From contig RFNJ01000100.1 in the NCBI GenBank assembly GCA_009927255.1, positions 1 through 8,138 of the forward strand: a stretch of DNA of 8,138 nt. Direction: 5' to 3'. Shown one piece after another: positions 1 to 6,327 of this stretch (position 1 is the first letter of the stretch; each line of letters starts with the position of its first letter). The stretch is from Pseudomonadota bacterium (GTDB lineage Bacteria > Pseudomonadota > Alphaproteobacteria > UBA2136 > UBA6156). The notes below the pieces were generated by a model. That model was not told where the DNA came from and did no database searches. It was given only the letters and a program-made list of their open reading frames with translations. The position numbers and the translations under genes were made by a program.

Positions 1-21
1 AGGGGGGCTTGGGGCCCCCCT
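1..21. terminator. G/C hairpin at window edge, probable terminator
   Basis: A seven-pair stem (AGGGGGG at 1-7, CCCCCCT at 15-21) closes a seven-base loop. On the + strand it is followed by GTTTTCT, a short T-rich stretch, so it could end a + strand gene lying before the window. It also sits about 40 bases past the stop of the minus-strand gene ending at 63 and could serve both. The stem may extend beyond the window, so its true length is unknown. Confidence 0.4.
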
Positions 22-62
22 GTTTTCTATTGTTACTATGCGATCATGCACTGCTGCCTTGG

Positions 63-986
63 TTAGATACGCAAGGACAGATGTTCTCTATTAAGCAGTT
101 GCAGTTCCAGCTTGCGGAGGAAACTGCGGCCGTAGGCGCCGTCTTCCAGCTCTTGCCACAAGCAGGGCGGAAGGTCGTTTTCCAGCGACTTGCAGTTCCA
201 AGCACAGCCCATGGCGATGGTGGCGACGGTGTCGGTATCACCACCCAGACTGATGCAACGAAGGAGCAAATCGTGGAGCGATGTTGCATCCTCGATGCAC
301 TGGAGTGCCGCCATCATGCAGTCCCAAGCTAGATTTTTGGGTGCTTGGATGGGGGTGGTATCGAGAAGACGTTCGTTGCCGAACTCTTGGGCTAGATAGT
401 TGCGCGTGTCTCTTCGATCCATGCCCTTGCAAAGATAATTGGCGAGGGTTGCCACAACTTCGGCTGCCAAGACAGCATTGCCTTTGTGAGTAATGCTGGC
501 TTGGGCTCGGGCCAAGCGGCGAATATCATCGATGCGTTGGTGGGGCACTCCAAGAATGGAAGCCGCCATGACCGCACCGGCGGATTCGCGCTTGGTTTCT
601 TCAGAGAAGAGACCAGCGAAGTTGTTTCTGTAGCGGAGTCTTTCGCCTTTGCCCATGGTTGTCCACCGTTGAAGGTTGGTGAACATACCTTTGCCGTAGC
701 CGCGAGGGTCGAGCTGGTAGGCTTCGACAAGGCGGGTCGCAACGTCTTCGCCGAACTGTCCTGGCGAGATGCTGGGAGTGTAGGCTTGGACCAACGTGAT
801 GGCGCGCTGGGTGTCGTCGGTGTAGCATCCGGCGGGCATGAAGGGGTACATTTTGTGCTGGATGTAGAGTGATTGGCGCTGCTTGAGAACGTCGTATGGT
901 TCGGCAGGCTGGAACTCGAAGCCGGCGCCAGCGGCATCGCCGATGGCCATAGCCGTGAGCGGGCCCAGTGGGAAACGGTAGTGCAT
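63..986 (-). CDS. ADP-ribosylglycohydrolase family protein
   Basis: This 307-residue protein belongs to the ADP-ribosylglycohydrolase (DraG/ARH-like) family, dinuclear-magnesium enzymes that remove ADP-ribose from proteins or small molecules, probably in the cytosol. The visible signatures are the N-terminal GDAAGAGFEF (residues 16-25), the metal-binding TDDTQ at 56-60, an ITH motif near 165-167, and the C-terminal metal-binding GGDTDT at 248-253. The length is usual for the family. The substrate cannot be told from sequence. The segment that in many relatives reads NGAAMR is here SAGAVM (135-140), which hints at a divergent specificity. The ATG start is supported by AGGAG at 994-998, seven bases upstream. 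The gene follows sufS on the same strand but has its own promoter just past the sufS stop, so it is probably a separate unit rather than a suf gene. No partner ADP-ribosyltransferase is encoded in the window. Confidence 0.88.
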   Translation of the reverse strand: MHYRFPLGPLTAMAIGDAAGAGFEFQPAEPYDVLKQRQSLYIQHKMYPFMPAGCYTDDTQRAITLVQAYTPSISPGQFGEDVATRLVEAYQLDPRGYGKGMFTNLQRWTTMGKGERLRYRNNFAGLFSEETKRESAGAVMAASILGVPHQRIDDIRRLARAQASITHKGNAVLAAEVVATLANYLCKGMDRRDTRNYLAQEFGNERLLDTTPIQAPKNLAWDCMMAALQCIEDATSLHDLLLRCISLGGDTDTVATIAMGCAWNCKSLENDLPPCLWQELEDGAYGRSFLRKLELQLLNREHLSLRI

Positions 987-1000
987 GGTGGTTCTCCTAG

Positions 1001-1020
1001 AAAAGTCCCGACTATGGGAC
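1001..1020 (-). terminator. Small hairpin with T run in the leader of the ADP-ribosylglycohydrolase gene
   Basis: On the minus strand GTCCC (1020-1016) pairs with GGGAC (1009-1005) across the six-base loop ATAGTC and is followed at once by TTTT (1004-1001). It lies past the sufS stop and ahead of the ribosome binding site of the next gene. It could terminate suf transcripts, or act as a weak attenuator for the promoter at 1033-1060. Five pairs and four T make it a weak terminator. Confidence 0.4.
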
Positions 1021-1032
1021 GGTGGAGACTTG

Positions 1033-1060
1033 TGTATATACTTTTCGGTGGGGAAGTCAA
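1033..1060 (-). promoter_or_regulatory. Sigma70-like promoter for the ADP-ribosylglycohydrolase gene
   Basis: Read on the minus strand, TTGACT (1060-1055) and TATACA (1038-1033) are separated by 16 bases, close to the TTGACA/TATAAT consensus. The predicted transcript would start near 1026, giving a leader of about 40 bases. The promoter begins only a few bases beyond the sufS stop at 1068. The call rests on motif match and position only. Confidence 0.65.
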
Positions 1061-1067
1061 GGGGGGA

Positions 1068-2282
1068 TTAGCGGCAGAGGAGCTGGTGGGCTTTGTGCAG
1101 GGCTTGGGTGAGTTGGTGGATGTCTTCTTCGACCGTGTAGAGCGCGATGGAGGCGCGGAGGCAGGTTTGGTGGTGTTCGGGGGCTATTGGTAAATCGTTC
1201 ATCAGCGGCATGGCGCAGTGGTGGCCGCTGCGGACGGCGACGCCTTGTTCGGACAGTAGTGTCGCGACGTCCGACGGGTGGGCGCCTTGCACGTTGAAGG
1301 CGGCGATGCCGGTGTTGGCGGGGCTGTATTGGGTGATGAAGGGGAGCTTGTTCAATTCTTGGGTGAGGAGTTTGGCCATCGCGTTTTCGTGTTCTTGGAT
1401 GGTGGGCCAGCCGATGGTTTGGATGAATTTGATTGCTTCGGCGGCGGCAATGACTTCCGCAATCGCGGGCGTGCCGGCTTCGAACCGTGCGGGGCTGTTT
1501 GCGAAGGTGGTGCCGCTCCAGCTGACATTCTCAATCATATCGCCGCCGCCTTGGTAGGGGGGGAGGGTGTTGAGGAGTTCAGGCTTGGCAGCGAGGAGGC
1601 CGAGGCCGGTGGGGCCGTAGAGTTTATGGAGAGTACAAACATAAAAATCGGCGCCGAGTTGGTGCAGATTTTGCGGGGCGTGGACGGCGCCTTGGGAGCC
1701 ATCGATCACCACCGTTGCGCCGTGTTTTTTGGCCAGCGGGATGATGGTTTCCAGTGGTGGCGCGTAGCCGGTAACGTTGGACTTTTGGGTGAGGCTAAGG
1801 AGGGTGGCGCCTTGCAAAATTTCTGCGAGGTTGGTGAGGTTGAGGGTGCCATTTTCGCCCAGCGGAATGATGCGGATGGTGAAGTCGATGGCGGTTTGCA
1901 GCAGTTGCCACGGCACAATGTTGGCGTGGTGTTCGAGTGCACTGAGCACCACCACGCTAGATTTTTTGAGGTGTTGTTTACCCCAAGTTTGGGCGATGAG
2001 GTTGAAGCCTTCCGTCGCATTGCGGGTGAAGATCAGGCCGCTAGTAGGAGTGTTGAAGAAGGTGGCCAATGTTTCGCGGGCTTCTTCGAAGGCTGCTGTT
2101 GTGACGGCACTGTTGTGGTAGAGGCCACGGTGGATGTTGGCGTAGGGGCCACTGAGGGTTTGGGTGAGGGCATCAATCACCACGTGCGGTTTTTGCGCGC
2201 TGGCGGCGCTGTCGAGGAAGGCGAGGCGTTGGCCGTTGGGCTTTTGGTTTAACGCGGGGAAGTGGGAAGACCAGTTATGCAT
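1068..2282 (-). CDS. sufS: Cysteine desulfurase SufS
   Basis: This is a 404-residue PLP-dependent class V aminotransferase-fold enzyme of the SufS (group II) type. It converts L-cysteine to alanine and holds the sulfur as a persulfide for cluster assembly. Visible residues are the EHHANIVPW segment (117-125) with the cofactor-stacking His, the PLP-contacting Asp194 in VIDGSQG, the Schiff-base Lys220 in HKLYGPTG, and the catalytic Cys356 in RSGHHCAMP. The RSGHHCAMP form and the overall length separate SufS from IscS. The segment usually read as SNVLGT is here SNVTGY (168-173), a modest deviation. The gene is last in the suf operon, 122 bases beyond sufD, with a palindromic element in between. 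There is no clear Shine-Dalgarno before its ATG. SufS normally needs SufE or SufU as sulfur acceptor, and neither is encoded in this window. Confidence 0.95.
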   Translation of the reverse strand: MHNWSSHFPALNQKPNGQRLAFLDSAASAQKPHVVIDALTQTLSGPYANIHRGLYHNSAVTTAAFEEARETLATFFNTPTSGLIFTRNATEGFNLIAQTWGKQHLKKSSVVVLSALEHHANIVPWQLLQTAIDFTIRIIPLGENGTLNLTNLAEILQGATLLSLTQKSNVTGYAPPLETIIPLAKKHGATVVIDGSQGAVHAPQNLHQLGADFYVCTLHKLYGPTGLGLLAAKPELLNTLPPYQGGGDMIENVSWSGTTFANSPARFEAGTPAIAEVIAAAEAIKFIQTIGWPTIQEHENAMAKLLTQELNKLPFITQYSPANTGIAAFNVQGAHPSDVATLLSEQGVAVRSGHHCAMPLMNDLPIAPEHHQTCLRASIALYTVEEDIHQLTQALHKAHQLLCR

Positions 2283-2303
2283 GTGAAGTGCTTTTTATTT
2301 GTA

Positions 2304-2369
2304 ACCCCGGGCTCAGGCTGGGCGCCCCGATTTTGTAAGAACAAAATCGGCCCAGCCATGCCCCGGGGT
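2304..2369. repeat. Palindromic intergenic element, copy 1 (sufD/sufS spacer)
   Basis: A 66-base, three-part hairpin fills most of the sufD/sufS spacer. The outer stem pairs 2304-2311 with 2362-2369. The middle stem pairs GGCTGGG (2316-2322) with CCCAGCC (2351-2357). The inner ten-pair stem CCGATTTTGT (2327-2336) and ACAAAATCGG (2341-2350) has a four-base loop. It resembles REP-type elements, and a second copy of the same design lies at 4705-4773. As RNA in the suf transcript it would form a stable structure that could stabilise the upstream message or reduce read-through. It lacks a proper T run after the stem on either strand. Confidence 0.75.
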
Positions 2370-2404
2370 GACACCGAGTTAGATTTTTAGTTTGGTCGTT
2401 TTGA

Positions 2405-3610
2405 TTACTCATCAGCGGGGGTTCCTTGGATGACTTTAAATGGCACAGGATTGTCGTTGAGCCATTCGCCTTGGAGGGTGCCGAAGTCGATTTTGGGTTC
2501 TTCCGGGGTGCCGTGGAGCCAATGGTGGAGGGTTTGGTTGAGCTGCTGGTGGAGGTGGGTGGGGAATTGCTGGATGAATTCATCGGCGTAGCCTTGCACC
2601 AAAAGGGCGCGGGCGGCTTGGGGATTGAGGCCGCGGGCTTGCAGGTAGAACAGTTGCAGGGGGTTCAATCCGCCGGTGGCGGCGCCGTGGGAGCACTTGA
2701 CGTCGTCGGCGTAAATTTCCAGTTCGGGCTTGTGGCTGGTGCGGGCGGTATCGGAGAGCAGCAGGTTGTGGCAGTGCATGTAGGCGTTGGTTTTTTGCGC
2801 GGCTTGAGCAACATAAAACTTACCTTGGAAAATGGCGTGCGCGCTGCCGGTGAGCAGGTTGCGGTTGCGGATGTGGGTTTGGTTGTTTTCACCGGTGTGC
2901 GTGGTGGTGAGGGTGGTGTCGAGGGTTTGTTCAGCCGTGCCGAGTGTGAGGGCGGTGTGGTGGAAGTGGCAGGCTTCGGTGAGGGTGGTGTGGAGTTCGG
3001 TGCGGGCAAGGTTGCCGCCGGCTTGCAGGGTGTGGGTGTGGGCTTGGGCGTTGGGCTCAAGGTGCAGATGGGTGCGGCGGGTGAGCAGGCTTTGCGGCGG
3101 CAGCGTTTGGATGGTGCTGTGGGTGAGGTGGGCGTTTTTTGCCAGCGTGATGTGGGTGGTAAGGTGGTGCCAAGTATTGGTGCCGCTGGGGGCGATGTGG
3201 TGTTCCGTAACAGTGGCGTGGGTGTTTTCGGCGAGTGTGATGTGCAGGCGGTTGGCGCTGTTGTTGCCGCTGGCGAGGTGGAGGATGTGGAGGGGTTGCT
3301 GGAGGCTTTGGGTGATGGTGAGGGTGTGGGTTGGGGTGGGGAGGGTGTCGAGGGAGTCCCGTTCGGGTGAATGTTTTTCCGCATTTGTGGTGTGTGTAAG
3401 CGTTAGGCCGGTGGGGAGGCTGGTGGCTTGGGACAGCTGGGGGACGAGGGTGCCATTGTGGAAGACCAGTTGGGTGCCGTTGGTGACGGGCAGGCATTCT
3501 TCCAGCGCCATGAGGTTGGTGCAGGGGGGCGTGTTTTGGAGTAGCTGGATGGCGCGCGCGAGGGGGGTGAATTTCCAGGCTTCGAGCTTTTGGGTGGGGG
3601 CGGTGAACAT
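2405..3610 (-). CDS. sufD: Fe-S cluster assembly scaffold protein SufD
   Basis: This 401-residue member of the SufB/SufD beta-helix family pairs with SufB and SufC in the SufBC2D scaffold complex that builds iron-sulfur clusters in the cytosol. The diagnostic C-terminal block KPELEIYADDVKCSHGA (294-310) contains the conserved His308, matching the SufD His implicated in cluster formation in E. coli, followed by a LQLFYLQARG helix region. The N-terminal EAWKFTPL (10-17) is also typical. I chose the ATG at 3610 over an in-frame TTG at 3646 because the TTG would overlap sufC and precede the normal N-terminus. The ATG lies four bases after the sufC stop, implying translational coupling. The central beta-helix is unusually rich in His and Thr: by hand count about 24 His and 39 Thr between residues 73 and 246. 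The active parts look intact. Confidence 0.93.
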   Translation of the reverse strand: MFTAPTQKLEAWKFTPLARAIQLLQNTPPCTNLMALEECLPVTNGTQLVFHNGTLVPQLSQATSLPTGLTLTHTTNAEKHSPERDSLDTLPTPTHTLTITQSLQQPLHILHLASGNNSANRLHITLAENTHATVTEHHIAPSGTNTWHHLTTHITLAKNAHLTHSTIQTLPPQSLLTRRTHLHLEPNAQAHTHTLQAGGNLARTELHTTLTEACHFHHTALTLGTAEQTLDTTLTTTHTGENNQTHIRNRNLLTGSAHAIFQGKFYVAQAAQKTNAYMHCHNLLLSDTARTSHKPELEIYADDVKCSHGAATGGLNPLQLFYLQARGLNPQAARALLVQGYADEFIQQFPTHLHQQLNQTLHHWLHGTPEEPKIDFGTLQGEWLNDNPVPFKVIQGTPADE

Positions 3611-3614
3611 GGAA

Positions 3615-4364
3615 TTAGTGCAAGCCTTCGTAGCCGGATTTTTCAAGCTTTTGGGCTAACTCGGGGCCGCCGGATTTGGTGATTTGGCCGTTTTGTAGGA
3701 CGTGGACGTGGGTGGGTTTGAGGTATTCCAACAACCGCTGGTAGTGGGTGATGACCACGAAGCCGCGCACAGGGCTGCGCAGGCGGTTGACGCCTTCGGC
3801 CACGGTTTTGAGAGCATCAATATCAAGGCCGCTGTCGGTTTCGTCCAAGATGGCAAGGGTGGGTTCGAGGAGGGCCATTTGCAGGACTTCGAAGCGTTTT
3901 TTCTCGCCGCCGCTAAAGCCGACGTTAACGTTGCGGGTGAGGAAGTCTTCGGCGATGTTCAGCTTGTGCATTTCGCTGCGGCAGGTTTTGAGGAATTCGA
4001 GCGCGTTGAGTTCTGGCAAGCCACGCGCGGTGCGGTGGGCGTTGACGGTGGTACGGAGGAATTGCGCGGTGTTGACGCCAGGGAGTTCCACCGGATATTG
4101 GAAGGCGAGAAACAGGCCGCTGCGCGCGCGTTCGTCGGCTTCCAGCTCCAGCAAGTTGGTGCCGTTCAGCGTGGCTTGGCCGTGGGTGATGGTGTAGCCA
4201 TCGCGCCCCGCCAGCGCATAGCCCAGCGTGCTTTTGCCGGCGCCGTTGGGGCCCATGATGGCGTGGACTTCGCCCGCGTTGACCGCGAGGGTGAGGCCTT
4301 TCAGGATGGGTTTTTTGGCTTCTTCAACCGTAACATGGAGATTTTGGAGGTGGAGGAGGGGCAT
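3615..4364 (-). CDS. sufC: Fe-S cluster assembly ATPase SufC
   Basis: This 249-residue ABC-type ATPase is the motor subunit of the SufBC2D complex. ATP-driven SufC dimerisation reshapes the SufB-SufD interface for cluster assembly. All nucleotide-binding elements are present: Walker A GPNGAGKST (38-46), Q-loop Gln89 in FQYP, signature FSGGE (150-154), Walker B LAILDE (170-175) with the SufC-typical ETDSGLDIDAL, and the switch His207. There are no membrane segments, as expected for this soluble ABC protein. I chose the ATG at 4364 because it gives the usual SufC length. An in-frame extension to 4427 has no family similarity. A weak AAGG lies eight bases before the ATG. sufD starts four bases after the stop. 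Upstream, sufC is separated from sufB by 462 bases, unusually far for this pair, and that spacer holds an opposing small gene. Confidence 0.96.
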   Translation of the reverse strand: MPLLHLQNLHVTVEEAKKPILKGLTLAVNAGEVHAIMGPNGAGKSTLGYALAGRDGYTITHGQATLNGTNLLELEADERARSGLFLAFQYPVELPGVNTAQFLRTTVNAHRTARGLPELNALEFLKTCRSEMHKLNIAEDFLTRNVNVGFSGGEKKRFEVLQMALLEPTLAILDETDSGLDIDALKTVAEGVNRLRSPVRGFVVITHYQRLLEYLKPTHVHVLQNGQITKSGGPELAQKLEKSGYEGLH

Positions 4365-4462
4365 GGTTTTAACCTTGTCGTTGAGGGTATTGCGTAACTG
4401 GTTGAAATAGAATAGGGTGCGGCACACTGAAAGTGCCTTGAGACTCTTTAAAGGAGACTATC

Positions 4463-4612
4463 ATGGACGGAACATCTGAGAAGGTATCGTTTGACGGCGA
4501 GCCGCCAGTGACGCTGGAAGAACTGGCGATTTTGGCGGAGTTGATTCGGGCTGATGTGTCAGCGTCGGATGAACTGGCCGAACCCAAGGCTTTGATGCCT
4601 GAGGGTGAATGA
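4463..4612 (+). CDS. Small, very acidic protein encoded opposite the suf operon
   Basis: A 49-codon gene encodes a protein I do not recognise. The support for it being real is unusually good for its size. AAAGGAG (4450-4456) sits six bases before the ATG, among the best ribosome binding sites in the window, and a strong intrinsic terminator on the same strand begins 20 bases after the TGA. The product has 13 acidic and 3 basic residues and no Cys, with one probable amphipathic helix at about 17-30 (TLEELAILAELIRA) between flexible acidic ends. There is no signal peptide or membrane segment. It lies between sufC and sufB on the opposite strand, so its RNA is antisense to the sufB-sufC spacer of the suf transcript. 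Its promoter is not clear. It could be a small regulator or adaptor. It could also be mainly an antisense RNA. Confidence 0.65.
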   Translation: MDGTSEKVSFDGEPPVTLEELAILAELIRADVSASDELAEPKALMPEGE

Positions 4613-4632
4613 AGGACTTGCGCTTGGGCGCG

Positions 4633-4659
4633 GCCTCCCTTTAGGGGGAGGCTTTTTTT
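4633..4659 (+). terminator. Intrinsic terminator of the small acidic gene
   Basis: A perfect seven-pair stem, GCCTCCC (4633-4639) with GGGAGGC (4646-4652), closes a six-base loop and is followed directly by seven T (4653-4659). This is a textbook Rho-independent terminator oriented for + strand transcription. On the minus strand the T run becomes an A run on the 5' side, so it should not stop the suf transcript. Confidence 0.9.
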
Positions 4660-4704
4660 GTGGGGTTTTTGGTGGGGAGACATGGAGAGTTGGCGACACG
4701 GGTG

Positions 4705-4773
4705 GTGCCGGATAGCGGCAGGGGCCCGGCTTTTTGCATAGGGGCAAAAAGCCACCCAGCCAGCTTCCGGCAC
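4705..4773. repeat. Palindromic intergenic element, copy 2 (sufB/sufC spacer)
   Basis: A 69-base hairpin of the same design as the one at 2304-2369. The outer stem pairs GTGCCGGA (4705-4712) with TCCGGCAC (4766-4773). The inner ten-pair stem is GGCTTTTTGC (4728-4737) with GCAAAAAGCC (4744-4753) and a six-base loop, and an imperfect middle includes CCCAGCC (4755-4761). On the minus strand both copies share the TGGCTGGG segment just before the inner stem. It lies about 50 bases past the sufB stop, inside the operon. Confidence 0.7.
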
Positions 4774-4826
4774 GGAAGGCCCACGGTTGGTGGTATTCAG
4801 GCTGGCGTTGGTGGTGTGGGTTGTTG

Positions 4827-6296
4827 TCATCCGACGGAGCCTTCGAGGCTGATGGCGAGGAGTTTTTGGGCTTCTACCGCAAATTCCATGGGGAGTTGTT
4901 GGAGGACTTCTTTGGCGAAGCCATTCACAATCATCGCCACCGCGTCTTCTTCCTTGAGGCCGCGTTGGGCGCAGTAGAAGAGTTGGTCTTCGGAGATTTT
5001 GCTGGTGGTGGCTTCGTGTTCAACAGTGCTGCTGGGGTTTTTCACCGTGATGTAGGGGACGGTGTGGGCGCCACAGCGGTTGCCGATGAGCAGGCTATCG
5101 CACTGGGTGTAGTTGCGGCTGCCGGTGGCTTTGGCGCTGATATCCACCAAGCCCCGATAGGTGTTGTCGCCGCTATCGGCACTAATCCCTTTGCTGATGA
5201 TGATGCTGCGGGTGTTTTTGCCCCTGTGGAGCATTTTGGTGCCGGTATCGGCCTGTTGTTTGTGGCGGGTGAGGGCGACGGAATAGAACTCACCCACGCT
5301 GCCTTCGCCTTCGAGGATGCAGCTTGGGTATTTCCAGGTTATTGCGCTGCCGGTTTCCACTTGCGTCCAGCTCACCTTACTTTTTGCGCCACGACAGGCG
5401 GCGCGTTTGGTGACAAAATTGTAGATGCCGCCTTTGCCGTTTTCGTCACCGGGGAACCAGTTTTGCACGGTGCTGTATTTGATTTCGGCGCTTTCCATCG
5501 CAATAAGTTCCACCACCGCAGCGTGGAGCTGGTTTTCGTCGCGCTGGGGGGCGGTGCAGCCTTCCAAGTAACTTACATAGCTGCTGTCTTCCGCAATGAT
5601 CAGGGTGCGTTCAAACTGGCCGGTGTTGCGTTCGTTGATGCGGAAGTAGGTGGAGAGTTCCATCGGGCAATGCACGCCTTTGGGGACGAACACGAAGGAG
5701 CCATCAGTGAACACCGCGCTGTTCAGCGCCGCAAAAAAGTTATCGGCCACCGGCACCACGCTGCCGAGATACTTTTGCACCAGTTCGGGGTGGGTATGGA
5801 CGGCTTCGGAGATGGGGCAGAAAATCACGCCCGCCTTTTGCAGTTCGGCTTTAAAGGTGGTGGCAACGCTGACGCTATCGAACACGGCATCCACCGCGAC
5901 TTTGCGTTGTTGGACGCCCGCCAAGATTTCTTGTTCGGCCAGTGGGATGCCGAGTTTTTGGTAGGTTTTGAGGATTTCGGGGTCGAGGTCTTCCAGCGTT
6001 TGCGGGCCGTCTTTCTGGCTTTTGGGCGCGGAGTAGTAGGAGATGGCTTGGTAGTCAATTTCTGGAAAGTGCGGCTTTTGCCAATGCGGCATCGGCATTT
6101 TTTGCCATTGGCGGAAGGCTTTGAGGCGCCATTCCAGCAGCCATGTGGGTTCGTTCTTGCGGGCACTGATCGCGTGGATGGTTTGTTCATTCAGCCCCGG
6201 CGGTAGAGTTTCCGCCGCCACATTGCTGCTGAAGCCGTATTTGTAGGTATGGCCGAGTTCGGCGAGGGTTTCGAGCGTGGCGTTTTCAACCGGCAT
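4827..6296 (-). CDS. sufB: Fe-S cluster assembly scaffold protein SufB
   Basis: This 489-residue protein is the main scaffold subunit of SufBC2D, accepting sulfur and iron to build nascent clusters. It matches the family along its length: NEQTIHAISARKNEP near the N-terminus, FVFVPKGVHCPMELSTYFRIN in the centre, and the C-terminal block RNYTQCDSLLIGNRCGAHTVPY, VEHEATTSKI and a final EAQKLLAISLEGSVG. The Cys of NRCGAHT (residue 408) corresponds to the conserved acceptor Cys near position 405 of E. coli SufB. I chose the ATG at 6296. The longer frame to 6314 needs a TTG start and adds six residues unlike the family. Neither start has a visible Shine-Dalgarno. The gene is the first of the suf operon. 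A 79-base region separates it from the divergent HIT gene and contains an IscR-like dyad. The stop overlaps an unrelated ATG that opens a spurious frame. Confidence 0.97.
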   Translation of the reverse strand: MPVENATLETLAELGHTYKYGFSSNVAAETLPPGLNEQTIHAISARKNEPTWLLEWRLKAFRQWQKMPMPHWQKPHFPEIDYQAISYYSAPKSQKDGPQTLEDLDPEILKTYQKLGIPLAEQEILAGVQQRKVAVDAVFDSVSVATTFKAELQKAGVIFCPISEAVHTHPELVQKYLGSVVPVADNFFAALNSAVFTDGSFVFVPKGVHCPMELSTYFRINERNTGQFERTLIIAEDSSYVSYLEGCTAPQRDENQLHAAVVELIAMESAEIKYSTVQNWFPGDENGKGGIYNFVTKRAACRGAKSKVSWTQVETGSAITWKYPSCILEGEGSVGEFYSVALTRHKQQADTGTKMLHRGKNTRSIIISKGISADSGDNTYRGLVDISAKATGSRNYTQCDSLLIGNRCGAHTVPYITVKNPSSTVEHEATTSKISEDQLFYCAQRGLKEEDAVAMIVNGFAKEVLQQLPMEFAVEAQKLLAISLEGSVG

Positions 6297-6327
6297 AGGG
6301 TTGATTTGGCACAAAATGGCTGGTGTG

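Noticed and set aside
2275..2412. Minus-strand frame of 45 codons overlapping the sufD stop and the sufS start
   Set aside because: Most of the frame is the palindromic element. It has no good ribosome binding site and no plausible product. The overlap with both neighbours is intriguing but weak on its own.
2426..3370. Long + strand open frame opposite sufD, rich in Gly and Val
   Set aside because: It mirrors the His/Thr-rich minus-strand SufD coding bias. It has no recognisable domain or start signal, and the SufD motifs settle the strand.
4421..4437. GGCAC...GTGCC hairpin before the small acidic gene
   Set aside because: It has only five pairs, a seven-base loop and no T run on either strand. 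It is too weak to call a terminator or a riboswitch.
4369..4830. Minus-strand frame of 153 codons starting on the sufB stop
   Set aside because: It runs straight through the palindromic element and the small gene's terminator, has no family resemblance, and lies opposite the better supported 49-codon gene. It is open by chance, although its ATG-stop overlap with sufB is noted.
4734..6206. Very long + strand open frame opposite sufB
   Set aside because: SufB on the minus strand matches its family end to end. This frame is an antisense by-product of the GC-rich codon pattern, with a low-complexity Gly/Val/Phe-rich product and no ribosome binding site.
6306..6311. TTGGCA as a -35 box for the HIT gene
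   Set aside because: No acceptable -10 hexamer lies 15-19 bases downstream, so I do not call a promoter from it.
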